Part shown: in pieces, positions 1 through 8,964 of the stretch
How the letters are laid out: every line of letters begins with the position of its first letter
Position numbering within the stretch: position 1 is the first letter of the stretch
Assembly: GCF_003240565.2 (NCBI RefSeq)
Contig: NZ_CP117255.1
Span: forward strand, 434,001-498,000
DNA: 64,000 nt
From: Rhizobium tumorigenes
GTDB lineage: Bacteria; Pseudomonadota; Alphaproteobacteria; Rhizobiales; Rhizobiaceae
Reading direction: 5' to 3'
Program-made: the position numbers and the translations under genes
The notes under the pieces: generated by a model
Database searches by the model: none
What the model was told of the DNA's origin: nothing
Seen by the model: only the letters and a program-made list of their open reading frames with translations

Positions 1-190
1 TAATTTGACATGCTGCTTCCGGTACGGCGAAGTTGCATCGCGTTCACCTAACAATGCTTTAAAGCTGTCAATATTTAGGGCTCCTATCGGCTTTAATAGA
101 GATGATTGTCACCGTAACGGCGCATCCGAGAGTTTTCAGCCCCCAATGCTGCGAGAAACGGCGGTGAGAGCGAATATCTCTCGGCATCTG
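1..190. other. Left-edge non-coding stretch
   Basis: No convincing gene is visible. The open frame that crosses this stretch has no family motif, no good ribosome binding site and an unlikely composition. The DNA is richer in A and T than its surroundings, which fits an intergenic or promoter region belonging to a gene outside the window. Confidence 0.4.
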
Positions 191-230
191 CGAAAATAAA
201 AATGCGCCCCTGCTTCTCTTCAGGGACGCA
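191..230 (-). terminator. Rho-independent terminator of the small secreted-protein gene
   Basis: Two 10-base arms (203-212 and 221-230) pair with one C:A mismatch around an 8-base loop. Read on the minus strand the hairpin is followed by a T-rich tract at 200-191 (TTTTTATTTT type), the classic intrinsic terminator layout. It lies about 60 bases past the stop codon of the gene that ends at 292. Confidence 0.8.
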
Positions 231-291
231 TCTTTCTGCCTTTCGGCGCACCCCTATCGACTGGAGTTCGATAGGGAGGGGAATAAACGGC

Positions 292-738
292 CTACTGAAG
301 GCGCAACTGGAAATCCGAGGTGTCGAGAGGCTTGGCCAGTGGCGTGGCTGCGGCGATCGCTGCCGTCATCGCACTGCGATCGATGCCGTCAGGCGATACC
401 CCGGCTGCGGCCAGTGCTTCCGGCGACGCCTTGCTGATGAATACGACCGGCGATCCGCCCAGCCAGGCTTCGGTGCGGACGACCTTTTGCTCGCCGTTGA
501 TCTGGCGCACCACGGTCGTCTGCGTGCCTACGGGGAGTTCGGGAACCACATAGCTTTTCTTGGCGACCTCCTGCTTGATCGGCGCGCAATCGACGCAGAC
601 CTTAGCCTGGATGCTGTCGCCGCTGGTGCGCGTCGTGCCGTCGAGCGTCAGGAACGACGATGCCATCGCGGAGCTGCCGATCAGCATGGCCGAACTGCCG
701 ATCAAAACGAATGCTGCAATCAGGATCGTGGGACGCAT
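292..738 (-). CDS. Small secreted protein, possibly HPE1-like
   Basis: A 148-residue protein with an N-terminal hydrophobic signal segment (about residues 1-27, ending in a Ser-Ala-Met-Ala-Ser region), so it is probably exported to the periplasm or beyond. After the signal there is a CxxC pair (Val-Cys-Val-Asp-Cys) and a conserved-looking middle part with an EAWLGGSPVV motif. I chose the second ATG because GGAGAG lies 4-9 bases upstream of it; the first ATG, four codons earlier, has no such site. Similar rhizobial proteins are, as I recall, named 'plant virulence effector HPE1-like'; that name is from memory and implies nothing proven about virulence. Monocistronic, ending at a clear terminator. 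Confidence 0.6.
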   Translation of the reverse strand: MRPTILIAAFVLIGSSAMLIGSSAMASSFLTLDGTTRTSGDSIQAKVCVDCAPIKQEVAKKSYVVPELPVGTQTTVVRQINGEQKVVRTEAWLGGSPVVFISKASPEALAAAGVSPDGIDRSAMTAAIAAATPLAKPLDTSDFQLRLQ

Positions 739-853
739 GAAACTCTCCATCGGATACTGGGAAGAGATTAGCGCGCCTTTGTTTCCATCCGGTCAGAGGA
801 ATCGGTAAAACTTTATCGGAAACGCGGATTTGGGGCAGGAAAGGGTCGTCCGA

Positions 854-2125
854 TCAGGCCTTTTCGCGCTCGATTGCCCGCCAGCCGATATCGGCGCGGC
901 TGAAGCCGTTGTCCCAGACCACCTGCTCTGCAAGCGAATAGGCGCGCTTCTGAGCCTCGCCGACGCTGCTGCCCAATGCCGTCACCCCGAGCACCCGGCC
1001 TCCGGTCGCCACTAGCACACCGTCCTTCAAAGCTGTCCCGGCATGAAACACCTTCGCACTGTCGCTGTCTGCGGGCAGGGAGGCAATGACGGAGTTCTTC
1101 TCATAGGCGCCGGGATACCCCTTCGAGGCCATGACGACGGTCAACGCCGCATCGTCGCTCCATTCGGCGGTCACCTTGTCGAGCGTGCCGTTGGCGCAGG
1201 CGAGCAGCAGCGGCAGAAGATCGCTTTTCAGCCGCATCATCAGCACCTGGCATTCCGGATCGCCGAAGCGGACATTGTACTCGATCAGTTCCGGCCCCTT
1301 TGCGGTGATCATCAGGCCGGCAAAAAATACGCCGGAAAACGGCATTCCGCTTGTCGCCATTCCGCGCATCGTCGGCTCGATGATCTCCTTCATCGTGCGC
1401 TCGATCAGCTCGGTCGTCATGACGGCGGCGGGCGAATAGGCGCCCATGCCGCCGGTGTTCGGGCCGGTATCGCCATCGCCGACGCGCTTGTGGTCCTGGG
1501 CGGTGGCGAGCGCCAGTGCATGGGTGCCATCGCAAAGGCAGAAGAAGCTGGCTTCCTCGCCATCGAGAAAGGCCTCGACCACGACTTCCGCCCCAGCCGA
1601 CCCAAAGGCACCGTCGAAACAGTCGTCAACGGCCGCAATCGCCTCGTCGAGGGTCATGGCGACGGTGACGCCCTTGCCGGCTGCGAGACCATCGGCCTTG
1701 ACGACGATAGGCGCGCCCTCGGCGAGAATATAGGCCTTCGCCTTGCCGGCATCGTCGAAGCGCTGGTAGGCGCCCGTCGGAATGTTGTAGCGGGCGCAGA
1801 TGTCCTTGGTGAAACCCTTGGAACCCTCGAGCTGGGCGGCGGCGGCAGAGGGGCCGAAGACGGCGATGCCGGCCTGGCGCAAGCGGTCGGCAAGACCGGC
1901 GACCAGCGGCGCCTCAGGGCCTACGACGACAAAATCGATGGCTTCCGACAGGCAGAAGGCGGCAACGGCGTCGTTGTCTTCGGTATCGACGGCAACGAGC
2001 GTGGCATGCTCGGCGATGCCGGGATTGCCGGGCGAGGCGTAAAGCTTGGTCAGCAGCGGCGATTGCGCCAGCTTCCAGGCGAGCGCATGCTCGCGTCCGC
2101 CCGATCCGATCAACAGAACTTTCAT
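854..2125 (-). CDS. purD: Phosphoribosylamine-glycine ligase
   Basis: Cytosolic enzyme of purine synthesis: phosphoribosylamine + glycine + ATP gives glycinamide ribonucleotide (GAR). The 423-residue length is normal for the family. Visible motifs are the N-terminal GSGGREHAL (residues 7-15), GPEAPL in the first domain, the ATP-grasp glycine-rich segment [12 protein letters not shown] (about 142-153) and [10 protein letters not shown] (about 215), followed by the ATP-grasp metal-binding region with YNVRFGDPE. The frame stays open further upstream, but the family N-terminus ([10 protein letters not shown]) starts at 2125, with AAAGGGG just upstream. It is divergent from tex, with about 160 bases between them for both promoters. 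Confidence 0.97.
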   Translation of the reverse strand: MKVLLIGSGGREHALAWKLAQSPLLTKLYASPGNPGIAEHATLVAVDTEDNDAVAAFCLSEAIDFVVVGPEAPLVAGLADRLRQAGIAVFGPSAAAAQLEGSKGFTKDICARYNIPTGAYQRFDDAGKAKAYILAEGAPIVVKADGLAAGKGVTVAMTLDEAIAAVDDCFDGAFGSAGAEVVVEAFLDGEEASFFCLCDGTHALALATAQDHKRVGDGDTGPNTGGMGAYSPAAVMTTELIERTMKEIIEPTMRGMATSGMPFSGVFFAGLMITAKGPELIEYNVRFGDPECQVLMMRLKSDLLPLLLACANGTLDKVTAEWSDDAALTVVMASKGYPGAYEKNSVIASLPADSDSAKVFHAGTALKDGVLVATGGRVLGVTALGSSVGEAQKRAYSLAEQVVWDNGFSRADIGWRAIEREKA

Positions 2126-2285
2126 CGCCTGCCCCTTTGTTGCCAGAGCTTGGCGGTTAAGCAGCCCTGCCGCAAAGGTCAAGCGGCAATTCCTGTGGAG
2201 TCCACCGGAAGCACTGACTGAGATCATTGCCTTGCCGCTTTCTCGGACTATGGTCGCGCCAATCAGACGCAACGCAGAGATCCCC

Positions 2286-4598
2286 ATGGCCGCAGATATC
2301 CGCTCCATCGCAGCAATCATTTCCGCCGAGATCAATGCCCGGCCTGAGCAGGTGGTTTCGGCGGTCGGCCTTCTCGACGAGGGCTCAACGGTGCCGTTCA
2401 TCGCCCGCTACCGCAAGGAAGTGACCGGCGGGCTTGACGACGGGCAGTTGCGGACGCTGGCCGAGCGTCTGGTCTACCTGCGCGAGCTCGAAGCGCGCCG
2501 CGCCTCGATCAGCGACAGCATCACCGGCCAGGGCAAGATGACCGACGACCTGCAGCGCAAGATCGCAGGCGTGACCACGAAGGCCGAGCTCGAGGATCTC
2601 TACCTGCCGTTCAAGCAGAAGCGCCGCACCCGCGCCGAGATCGCCCGCGAGCGCGGTCTAGGGCCATTGGCGGAGGCAATCCTGAAAGATCGCAGCCGTG
2701 AACCCGCGCAGCTTGCCGAAGGCTATGTCGCCAACGAGGTGACCGATGTGAAGATGGCGCTCGAGGGTGCCCGCGACATCATTGCCGAGGGCATCGCCGA
2801 AAACGCCGACCTTTTGAAAACCCTGCGTGCGCACATGCGCCAGAATGCCCAGCTGCGCGCCAAGGTCGTCGATGGCAAGCAGGAGGCCGGCGCGAAGTTT
2901 TCCGACTATTTCGATCACACCGAGCGCTGGGCAACGGCTCCCGGCCATCGGGCGCTCGCCATGCTGCGCGGCTGGAACGAGGAGATGCTGACGCTGACGA
3001 TCGAGATCGACGCCGATCTTGCGTCACCCTTCAAGCCGGTCGAGCGGATGATCGCCACGGCCTACGAGATTGGCGCCCAGAAGCCCGGCGACCGCTGGCT
3101 GATGGAGGTCGCCAGCTGGACCTGGCGCGTCAAGCTGTCGATGTCGCTGTCGCTCGACCTGATGCGCGAACTGCGCGAGCGGGCCGAGCAGGAGGCGATG
3201 CACGTCTTTGCTCGCAATCTCAAGGACCTGCTGCTGGCAGCCCCCGCCGGCGCTCGCGCCACTATGGGTCTCGACCCCGGCATCCGCACGGGCGTCAAGG
3301 TCGCCGTCGTCGACGCCACCGGCAAGCTGCTCGACACCGCCACCGTCTATCCGTTCCAGCCGCGCAACGATGTGCGCGGCACCCAGGCGACGCTTGCGGC
3401 CCTCATCGTCAAGCACAAGGTCGAGCTGATCTCTATCGGCAACGGCACCGGCAGCCGGGAAACCGAAAAGCTGGTCAGCGACATGCTGCTCGAATTGCCC
3501 GGCGCCAAGCCCACCAAGGTCATCGTTTCCGAAGCCGGCGCCTCGATCTATTCGGCATCGGAAGCGGCAGCCCTGGAGTTCCCGAACCTCGACGTGACGT
3601 TGCGCGGCGCAGTATCGATTGCCCGGCGGCTGCAGGATCCGCTGGCCGAACTGGTCAAGATCGAGCCGAAATCGATCGGTGTCGGCCAGTACCAGCACGA
3701 TGTCGACCAGCAGAAGCTGTCGCGCTCGCTGGATGCCGTCGTCGAGGATGCAGTGAATGCCGTCGGTGTCGATCTCAACACGGCCTCGGCGCCGCTGCTT
3801 GCCCGCGTTTCAGGCCTTGGTGCGGCCATTGCCGAATCCATCGTCCGCCACCGCGACGAGGCCGGACGTTTCGAAACCCGGCGCGATCTCCTGAAGGTCG
3901 CGCGGCTTGGGCCCCGGGCTTTCGAGCAATGTGCCGGCTTCCTGCGCATCACCGGCGGCAAGGAGCCGCTCGATGCTTCCTCTGTGCATCCAGAAGCCTA
4001 TGGCGTCGCCAAGAAGATCGTTGCCGCCTGCGGTCGCGACCTGCGCACGCTGATGGGCGATAGCGCCGCGCTGAAGGCGGTCGATCCGCGTGCCTTCGTC
4101 GATGAGCGCTTCGGCCTGCCGACCGTACGCGACATCTTGGCCGAGCTCGAAAAACCCGGCCGTGACCCGCGCCCGAGTTTCAAGACGGCAGCCTTTGCCG
4201 AGGGTGTCAACGAAATCAGCGACCTCAAGCCGGGCATGATGCTGGAGGGCACCGTTACCAACGTCGCGGCCTTCGGCGCCTTCGTCGATATCGGCGTACA
4301 CCAAGACGGTCTGGTCCACGTATCGCAGCTGGCGGACCGTTTCGTAAAGGATCCTCATGAGGTGGTGAAGGCCGGCGACGTCGTGAAAGTCCGCGTCGTC
4401 GACATCGATGCCAAGCGCAAGCGCATCGCCCTCAGCATGCGCAAGGACGCCGGCGATGACGCCGCGCCACCGGCCCGCGAAAACCGCAGCGGTCCCGAAA
4501 CACGGGTGATGCCGGCAAAGCAGCAGGGCAATCGCCCGGCACCGCAGGCTCAGGGCAGCTTCGGTGCGGCGCTCGCCGATGCGCTCAAGCGAAAATAG
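2286..4598 (+). CDS. tex: Tex-family RNA-binding transcription accessory protein
   Basis: A 770-residue cytosolic nucleic-acid-binding protein with the full Tex domain order: N-terminal Tex helical region containing [23 protein letters not shown] sequence (about 35-55), a YqgF/RNase-H-like domain starting at GLDPGIRTG (about 327), helix-hairpin-helix motifs around [16 protein letters not shown] (about 496) and a C-terminal S1 domain (about 650-722; [21 protein letters not shown]). A basic, Pro/Gln-rich tail of about 45 residues follows the S1 domain. The ATG at 2286 matches the family N-terminus; the frame is open upstream but that part is antisense to purD. In other bacteria Tex influences toxin expression and transcription; its role here is inferred only from family. 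Confidence 0.95.
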   Translation: MAADIRSIAAIISAEINARPEQVVSAVGLLDEGSTVPFIARYRKEVTGGLDDGQLRTLAERLVYLRELEARRASISDSITGQGKMTDDLQRKIAGVTTKAELEDLYLPFKQKRRTRAEIARERGLGPLAEAILKDRSREPAQLAEGYVANEVTDVKMALEGARDIIAEGIAENADLLKTLRAHMRQNAQLRAKVVDGKQEAGAKFSDYFDHTERWATAPGHRALAMLRGWNEEMLTLTIEIDADLASPFKPVERMIATAYEIGAQKPGDRWLMEVASWTWRVKLSMSLSLDLMRELRERAEQEAMHVFARNLKDLLLAAPAGARATMGLDPGIRTGVKVAVVDATGKLLDTATVYPFQPRNDVRGTQATLAALIVKHKVELISIGNGTGSRETEKLVSDMLLELPGAKPTKVIVSEAGASIYSASEAAALEFPNLDVTLRGAVSIARRLQDPLAELVKIEPKSIGVGQYQHDVDQQKLSRSLDAVVEDAVNAVGVDLNTASAPLLARVSGLGAAIAESIVRHRDEAGRFETRRDLLKVARLGPRAFEQCAGFLRITGGKEPLDASSVHPEAYGVAKKIVAACGRDLRTLMGDSAALKAVDPRAFVDERFGLPTVRDILAELEKPGRDPRPSFKTAAFAEGVNEISDLKPGMMLEGTVTNVAAFGAFVDIGVHQDGLVHVSQLADRFVKDPHEVVKAGDVVKVRVVDIDAKRKRIALSMRKDAGDDAAPPARENRSGPETRVMPAKQQGNRPAPQAQGSFGAALADALKRK

Positions 4599-4629
4599 TC
4601 ACTTAGCTTATATATTTGCAAGAATGTCA

Positions 4630-4656
4630 CACTCCGGCAATGTTCGTGCCGGAGTG
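4630..4656 (+). terminator. Perfect inverted repeat after tex
   Basis: The arms 4630-4639 and 4647-4656 (CACTCCGGCA and its exact reverse complement) form a 10-bp GC-rich hairpin with a 7-base loop, 31 bases past the tex stop codon. No T-run follows, so it is either a weak terminator or a 3'-end stabiliser rather than a textbook intrinsic terminator. Confidence 0.5.
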
Positions 4657-4739
4657 CCTGTACCGCCGTTCGTAAGCTTGCCAGACTATCTTGAGGGGAT
4701 AATGTTTCCTGATTGTCTGTCATATGATTGCGAGGCGTC

Positions 4740-5999
4740 ATGGCGTCGTCACTTCTTGCTCTAGTCACCAAAATTATCCGCAAAGGCTCTCTTCAGATCA
4801 CGCTCTCCAACGGCGAGACGCATCTGCTCGGCGATGGCACCGGGCAGACCGTCGCGGTGCGCAGTGCGGACCGCGAGGCGGAAGACGCCATCGCCACAGA
4901 TCCTACGCTGAAGCTCGGCGAAATGTTCATGGAAGGCCGGTTCATCCTCGAACAGGGCGACATCTACGATTTCCTGTCGCTGGTGAAGCTCAACACCACG
5001 GACGAGTTGTTCGATCTCAAGATCGCCATGAAGCTGATCGGCCGCATTGCCTGGCAGCAGCTGAAGAGCCGCCTTCCGGTCAACCGCAGCAAGCACAATG
5101 TTGCCCACCACTACGATCTCTCGGCCAAGCTTTTCGACCTCTTCCTCGACGAGGACTGGCAGTATTCCTGCGCCTATTTCGAGCCGCCGGGTATCGGTCT
5201 CGACGAAGCCCAGCTCGCCAAGAAGCGCCATATTGCCGCCAAGCTACGGCTCGAGCCTGGCCAGTCCGTGCTCGAGATCGGCTCTGGCTGGGGTGGAATG
5301 GGCATGTATCTGGCGGAATCGACGGAGAATGTCGATTTCACCGGCATCACACTCAGCGAGGAGCAGTTGAAGGTGTCGCGGGCGCGGGCTGCAAAGCGCG
5401 GCCTGTCCGACCGGGTGCGTTTCGAACTGCAGGATTATCGATACCTCAGCGGACGCAAGTTCGACCGGATCGTCTCGGTGGGCATGTTCGAGCATGTCGG
5501 GATCGGCAATTACCGCAAGTTCTTCAGCAAGGTCTCCGAGTTGCTCGCCGACGACGGGGTAATGGTGCTGCATTCCATTGGCCGCCCAAGGCCGAGCTTC
5601 TCCACCAACGCCTTCATCGAGAGATACATCTTTCCCGGCGGCTATATTCCGTCCCTGGCCGAGACGACGCCGGCTCTGGAAAAGGCCAACCTGCTGGTCA
5701 AGGACGTCGAAATCCTGCCGATGCATTACGCCTACACGCTGCGTCACTGGCGAGAGCGTTTCATCGCCCGCAAGGCGGAGGCCGTGGCCCTCTATGACGA
5801 GAAATTCTTCCGGATGTGGGAATTCTACCTCGCAGGCTCGGAGATGGCCTTCCGCTGGGAGCAGCTTTTCATCTTCCAGATCCAGATCGCCAAGGACCAG
5901 TTCGCCGTTCCCGACAACCGGAACTACATTGCCGAAAACGAAGCCAGGCTGAAGGAATTCGAAGCCCGTCGTGCACCACTGGAGAAGGTTGTGTTCTGA
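4740..5999 (+). CDS. cfa: Cyclopropane-fatty-acyl-phospholipid synthase family
   Basis: A 419-residue SAM-dependent methyltransferase that is expected to add a methylene group across the double bond of unsaturated acyl chains in membrane phospholipids. The SAM-binding motif VLEIGSGWGG lies near residue 177. Upstream of it is the family's substrate-side segment SKHNVAHHYDLSAKLFDLFLD, and after it come VSVGMFEHVG and the C-terminal region FIARKAEAVALYDEKFFRMWEFYL that is typical of CFA synthases. The ATG at 4740 follows GAGG; a TTG twelve bases earlier has no ribosome binding site. Rhizobia often carry more than one cfa gene, so which copy this is cannot be told. Single gene, same strand as the following MipA gene but about 130 bases apart. 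Confidence 0.93.
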   Translation: MASSLLALVTKIIRKGSLQITLSNGETHLLGDGTGQTVAVRSADREAEDAIATDPTLKLGEMFMEGRFILEQGDIYDFLSLVKLNTTDELFDLKIAMKLIGRIAWQQLKSRLPVNRSKHNVAHHYDLSAKLFDLFLDEDWQYSCAYFEPPGIGLDEAQLAKKRHIAAKLRLEPGQSVLEIGSGWGGMGMYLAESTENVDFTGITLSEEQLKVSRARAAKRGLSDRVRFELQDYRYLSGRKFDRIVSVGMFEHVGIGNYRKFFSKVSELLADDGVMVLHSIGRPRPSFSTNAFIERYIFPGGYIPSLAETTPALEKANLLVKDVEILPMHYAYTLRHWRERFIARKAEAVALYDEKFFRMWEFYLAGSEMAFRWEQLFIFQIQIAKDQFAVPDNRNYIAENEARLKEFEARRAPLEKVVF

Positions 6000-6129
6000 T
6001 CCTCGCGTCTTTGCCATGACGGTCTGCGAGCGGACAGTGTCGTCGCTTGGTTAAGCAAGTGGTAATGCGATCCGGATAAGTTTAGGCATTCCGGGCTCTT
6101 GCCTTTTGTGTTGCGTACTAGGATTTCCC

Positions 6130-6939
6130 ATGGCCAAGACCTCGCGTCTGCTGATTTCGTTTGGATTTTTTGCGACAATGGCCGGAGCCGCTACGGCTGG
6201 CGACGGTCGTGCCTGGTGGTCTGGCGATTGGTATGTCAGCGTCGGCGCTGCCGGCTTCGTCGGTCCCAAGTTCGAGGGCGCCAAGCACAACAAACTCCAG
6301 TTCTCGCCATTGATTTCGCTCGGGAAGCAGGGGCCGGCGCCGCGATTCTCCTCGCGCAACGACAATCCTGCCTTTGCGCTGCTCGATACCGGGACATTTC
6401 GGGCCGGCATCGTCGGCAAGTTCGTACCGAGCCGGGATTCGAGCGACGGGCGTGAACTGCGCGGGCTGAAGGATGTCAAATGGGGCGCAGAGGCAGGTGG
6501 CTTCGTCGAGGTCTACCCGACCGACTGGATCCGCGCCCGTGCCGAAGTGCGCCAGGGTATCCGCGCCCATAACGGCATCGTTGCCGATGTGGCGGTGGAC
6601 GCCTTCACCGACATTGCTCCCGATCTGCGGCTTTCCGGTGGACCGAGGGCAACCTTCGCGACGGCGAACTATTTCGATACCTATTACGGCGTCGACGGCA
6701 AGGAATCGGCGGCCAGCGGCCTCGATCGCTACAATCCCGGCGGCGGCCTCAAATCCGTCGGTGTCGGCGGTGCGCTGACCTGGCAGGCAACCAAGAATTT
6801 GAGCACCAGCTCCTTCGTGGAATATCAGCGGCTGAAGGGTCCTGCAGCCGACAGCAGTCTGGTGCGTGAACGCGGCGACAAAAACCAGCTCGTCATCGGC
6901 CTGTCCGCCACCTACCGCTTCGGCTTCACGCTGAACTGA
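6130..6939 (+). CDS. MipA/OmpV-family outer membrane protein
   Basis: A 269-residue protein with a cleavable signal peptide (about residues 1-22, ending ...GAATA) and a mature part made of alternating short beta-strand-like segments, ending in an aromatic C-terminal strand (ATYRFGFTLN), as outer membrane beta-barrels do. Segments such as GDWYVSVGAAGFVGPKFEGA at the start and SVGVGGALTW / LVIGLSATYRF at the end match the MipA/OmpV pattern. The ATG at 6130 has AGGA eight bases upstream. In Escherichia coli MipA bridges murein enzymes, but most family members have no known function; a structural or efflux-related envelope role is inference. Confidence 0.85.
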   Translation: MAKTSRLLISFGFFATMAGAATAGDGRAWWSGDWYVSVGAAGFVGPKFEGAKHNKLQFSPLISLGKQGPAPRFSSRNDNPAFALLDTGTFRAGIVGKFVPSRDSSDGRELRGLKDVKWGAEAGGFVEVYPTDWIRARAEVRQGIRAHNGIVADVAVDAFTDIAPDLRLSGGPRATFATANYFDTYYGVDGKESAASGLDRYNPGGGLKSVGVGGALTWQATKNLSTSSFVEYQRLKGPAADSSLVRERGDKNQLVIGLSATYRFGFTLN

Positions 6940-7064
6940 TAAGGCGCTCGTCGGAAGAGTTCGGCGAAAGCGCTTGGCGGTTTTGCGTCTGGAAGTGCGT
7001 GAGAGCAGATAGGTCGAACATTTTCGCATTTCCGTGAAACGCTGAAATGTTCTAGACATTCCGC

Positions 7065-8027
7065 ATGAGCAACAGCCACGATTTCCGCGACCGAGTCGCC
7101 GACGCGCCATCCGATAATTTCGTCTACAAGGCCCTGCCGCCGTGGCTGTGGCCCTATGCCCAGCTGGCACGCTGGGACCGGCCGATCGGCTGGCAGCTGC
7201 TGCTATGGCCGTGCTTCTGGTCGGTGACTTTGGCCGCCAATGCCGCCCTGACGCTGGGCGAGTTCGTCGGTCCGCTGCTGTTCTACCATCTCATCCTCTA
7301 TTTCATCGGCGCGGTGGCGATGCGCGGTGCCGGCTGCACGTTCAACGATCTCATCGATCACGATATCGATGCTTCCGTGGCGCGCACCCGCTCGCGGCCT
7401 TTGCCGTCAGGCCGTGTTAGCCGCAAGCAGGCAAAGATATTCATTGCATTGCAGGCTCTCGTCGGACTGTTCGTTCTTTTGCAGTTCAACTGGTTCTGCG
7501 TAGGCCTCGGCTTGCTGTCGCTGGGACTGGTGGCGGTGTACCCCTTTGCCAAGCGCTTTACCGACTGGCCGCAGTTCTTCCTCGGGCTTGCCTTTTCCTG
7601 GGGTGCGCTGATGGGCTGGGCCGGCATCTTCGGTAGCCTGTCGCTGCCGCCGATCCTGCTCTACATCGCCGCTATTCTCTGGACCATCGGCTACGACACC
7701 ATCTACGCCCATCAGGACAAGGAGGACGACGAACTGATCGGCGTCCGCTCGACGGCGCGGCTGTTCGGCGAAAAGACGAAGATATGGCTCGTGGGCCTCT
7801 ATGGCGCGGCAGTGGTGCTGATGTTCCTTGCCTTCGCGCTGGCCGGCGCCGGTCCCATCGCATTTCTCGGCCTTGTCATCGCCGGCGGCATGTTCGCCTA
7901 CCAGATCGTCGTCCTCGATATCGAAGACGCGCCGCAGTGCCTGATCCTGTTCCGCTCGAACGGCAGGGTCGGCGCCATCATCTTTGCCGGCTTGCTGTTG
8001 TCCATGGCGCTTTCCACCCCCGGATGA
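7065..8027 (+). CDS. ubiA: 4-hydroxybenzoate polyprenyltransferase
   Basis: Integral membrane enzyme of ubiquinone synthesis: it joins 4-hydroxybenzoate to a long polyprenyl diphosphate. At 320 residues it is a little longer than the family core because of a hydrophilic N-terminal tail of about 40 residues. The two Asp-rich Mg-diphosphate motifs are present: NDLIDHDID (about 94-102) and YDTIYAHQDKEDD (about 210-222). The rest is made of hydrophobic helices, eight or nine by eye. It converges with the next gene onto a shared terminator. Its product feeds the quinone pool of the respiratory chain. Confidence 0.95.
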   Translation: MSNSHDFRDRVADAPSDNFVYKALPPWLWPYAQLARWDRPIGWQLLLWPCFWSVTLAANAALTLGEFVGPLLFYHLILYFIGAVAMRGAGCTFNDLIDHDIDASVARTRSRPLPSGRVSRKQAKIFIALQALVGLFVLLQFNWFCVGLGLLSLGLVAVYPFAKRFTDWPQFFLGLAFSWGALMGWAGIFGSLSLPPILLYIAAILWTIGYDTIYAHQDKEDDELIGVRSTARLFGEKTKIWLVGLYGAAVVLMFLAFALAGAGPIAFLGLVIAGGMFAYQIVVLDIEDAPQCLILFRSNGRVGAIIFAGLLLSMALSTPG

Positions 8028-8033
8028 AACGCA

Positions 8034-8057
8034 AAACCCGGCGCAGGCGCCGGGTTT
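8034..8057. terminator. Bidirectional hairpin between ubiA and the DUF6101-like gene
   Basis: Arms 8034-8044 and 8047-8057 are perfect 11-base complements (AAACCCGGCGC and its reverse complement) around an AG centre. The A-run on one side becomes a short T-run on the opposite strand, so it can serve both converging genes. Confidence 0.75.
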
Positions 8058-8078
8058 CAGGGGAGGGGGACTTGATCC

Positions 8079-8645
8079 TCAGTCGCGGGCGATGATCTCG
8101 CGACCAGCGATCTTGAGAGTGACGCCCATCTTGCCCGATATGCGACGAACCAGGAAACGGGGGCGTCTGTCGGCAAAGAACGAATGGCGGCGGCGCGGCT
8201 GCGTTTCGTTGGTACGCACACCGCCGAGATGATCTTCGAGCAGGCGAGCGACGCCATCCGCTTCGACCATCATCATCGGAATATTGAAGGCTTCGGACCA
8301 GGTGCGCCAGTCGGCAGCGATGTCGCTGAGATCATGGGCGACGAGCAGCGGGATGCAGAGATCCGGATCGTCATGGTGCAGTTCGAGCGTCACGGTCACT
8401 TCGCCGTCGCCATGGTCGATGGCCCGGGCAGCAACGCCCTTGAAGGCGCGCTTCGGCAGGGCAATCGACAGGGGCAATCCGCTCGATGGCAGAACCTTGC
8501 GCAGCACGGCGCCGCGGGAGTCGATGGTGATCGTCACGTCGCCGGTAGCACCGCGCATGGCGTAGCTGACATGCTGCGGAAAGCGGTTTGGATCGAGCCG
8601 CAGTGTCGTTCCGGCCCAGACAGGCTTCAGGACGGTATTGGTCAT
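8079..8645 (-). CDS. DUF6101-like conserved protein
   Basis: A 188-residue soluble protein of unknown function. It starts MTNTVLKPVWAGTTLRLDP and has no signal peptide or membrane segment. The middle alternates beta-strand-like stretches (VTITIDSRGAVLRK, GEVTVTLELHH), and the C-terminal third is strongly basic (RPRFLVRRISGK), which could mean nucleic acid or lipid contact. I recall rhizobial proteins of this kind as DUF6101; I cannot confirm that here. It stands alone, with more than 300 bases of upstream DNA shared with the divergent DUF1217 gene. Confidence 0.75.
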   Translation of the reverse strand: MTNTVLKPVWAGTTLRLDPNRFPQHVSYAMRGATGDVTITIDSRGAVLRKVLPSSGLPLSIALPKRAFKGVAARAIDHGDGEVTVTLELHHDDPDLCIPLLVAHDLSDIAADWRTWSEAFNIPMMMVEADGVARLLEDHLGGVRTNETQPRRRHSFFADRRPRFLVRRISGKMGVTLKIAGREIIARD

Positions 8646-8964
8646 CGTTTTCTACCCTTGTCTTATCATGAGAGCCGGTTTTCCGGTCTTCTTGACGGAG
8701 AACTTTCGCCCTCTCGATGACCTGAGACTAGGCGCGCCCCCTTCCAGACAGCTTAAAAATTGCGGTTAAGAAAAGTTTGCGTCGTCAAATGGTTAGCAAA
8801 AACGAAGCCGCCAGGGTTTCCATAATATGAATATGTGCCGATGCGCGTCGTGCCACTCCGGCGCAGCGTCGTGGCGGCCGATGTAAAGTCCCGGGTAAGG
8901 TTTGGGGTCGATAATCGGCAAGATTCGAAAACGGTCTCGAGTGTAGACTTCAAGGTGCGCGCAG
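8646..8964. other. Divergent promoter region between DUF6101-like and DUF1217 genes
   Basis: A 319-base gap with no credible gene. It holds a locally AT-rich part (about 8750-8840) and, toward its right end, the conserved 20-base element at 8883-8902 that recurs in front of the second DUF1217 gene. Confidence 0.6.
8883..8902 (+). promoter_or_regulatory. Shared upstream element, copy 1
   Basis: GTAAAGTCCCGGGTAAGGTT, ending 62 bases before the start codon of the first DUF1217 gene. It matches 18 of 20 bases with the element at 50789-50808, which sits at nearly the same distance (58 bases) before the second DUF1217 gene. Conservation in non-coding DNA at a fixed position suggests a promoter or activator site; which factor uses it is unknown. 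Confidence 0.6.

Noticed and set aside
5..199. A 64-residue open frame at the left edge
   Set aside because: No ribosome site or family motif; AT-richer composition fits intergenic DNA.
1043..2221. A 392-residue open frame antisense to purD
   Set aside because: PurD on the other strand has all its motifs; this frame shows none.
8883..8925. A sigma-28 type flagellar promoter (TAAA ... GTCGATAA) upstream of the first DUF1217 gene
   Set aside because: The two boxes are 19 bases apart rather than the required 15, the second DUF1217 gene has no matching GCCGATAA box, and rhizobia generally do not use FliA.
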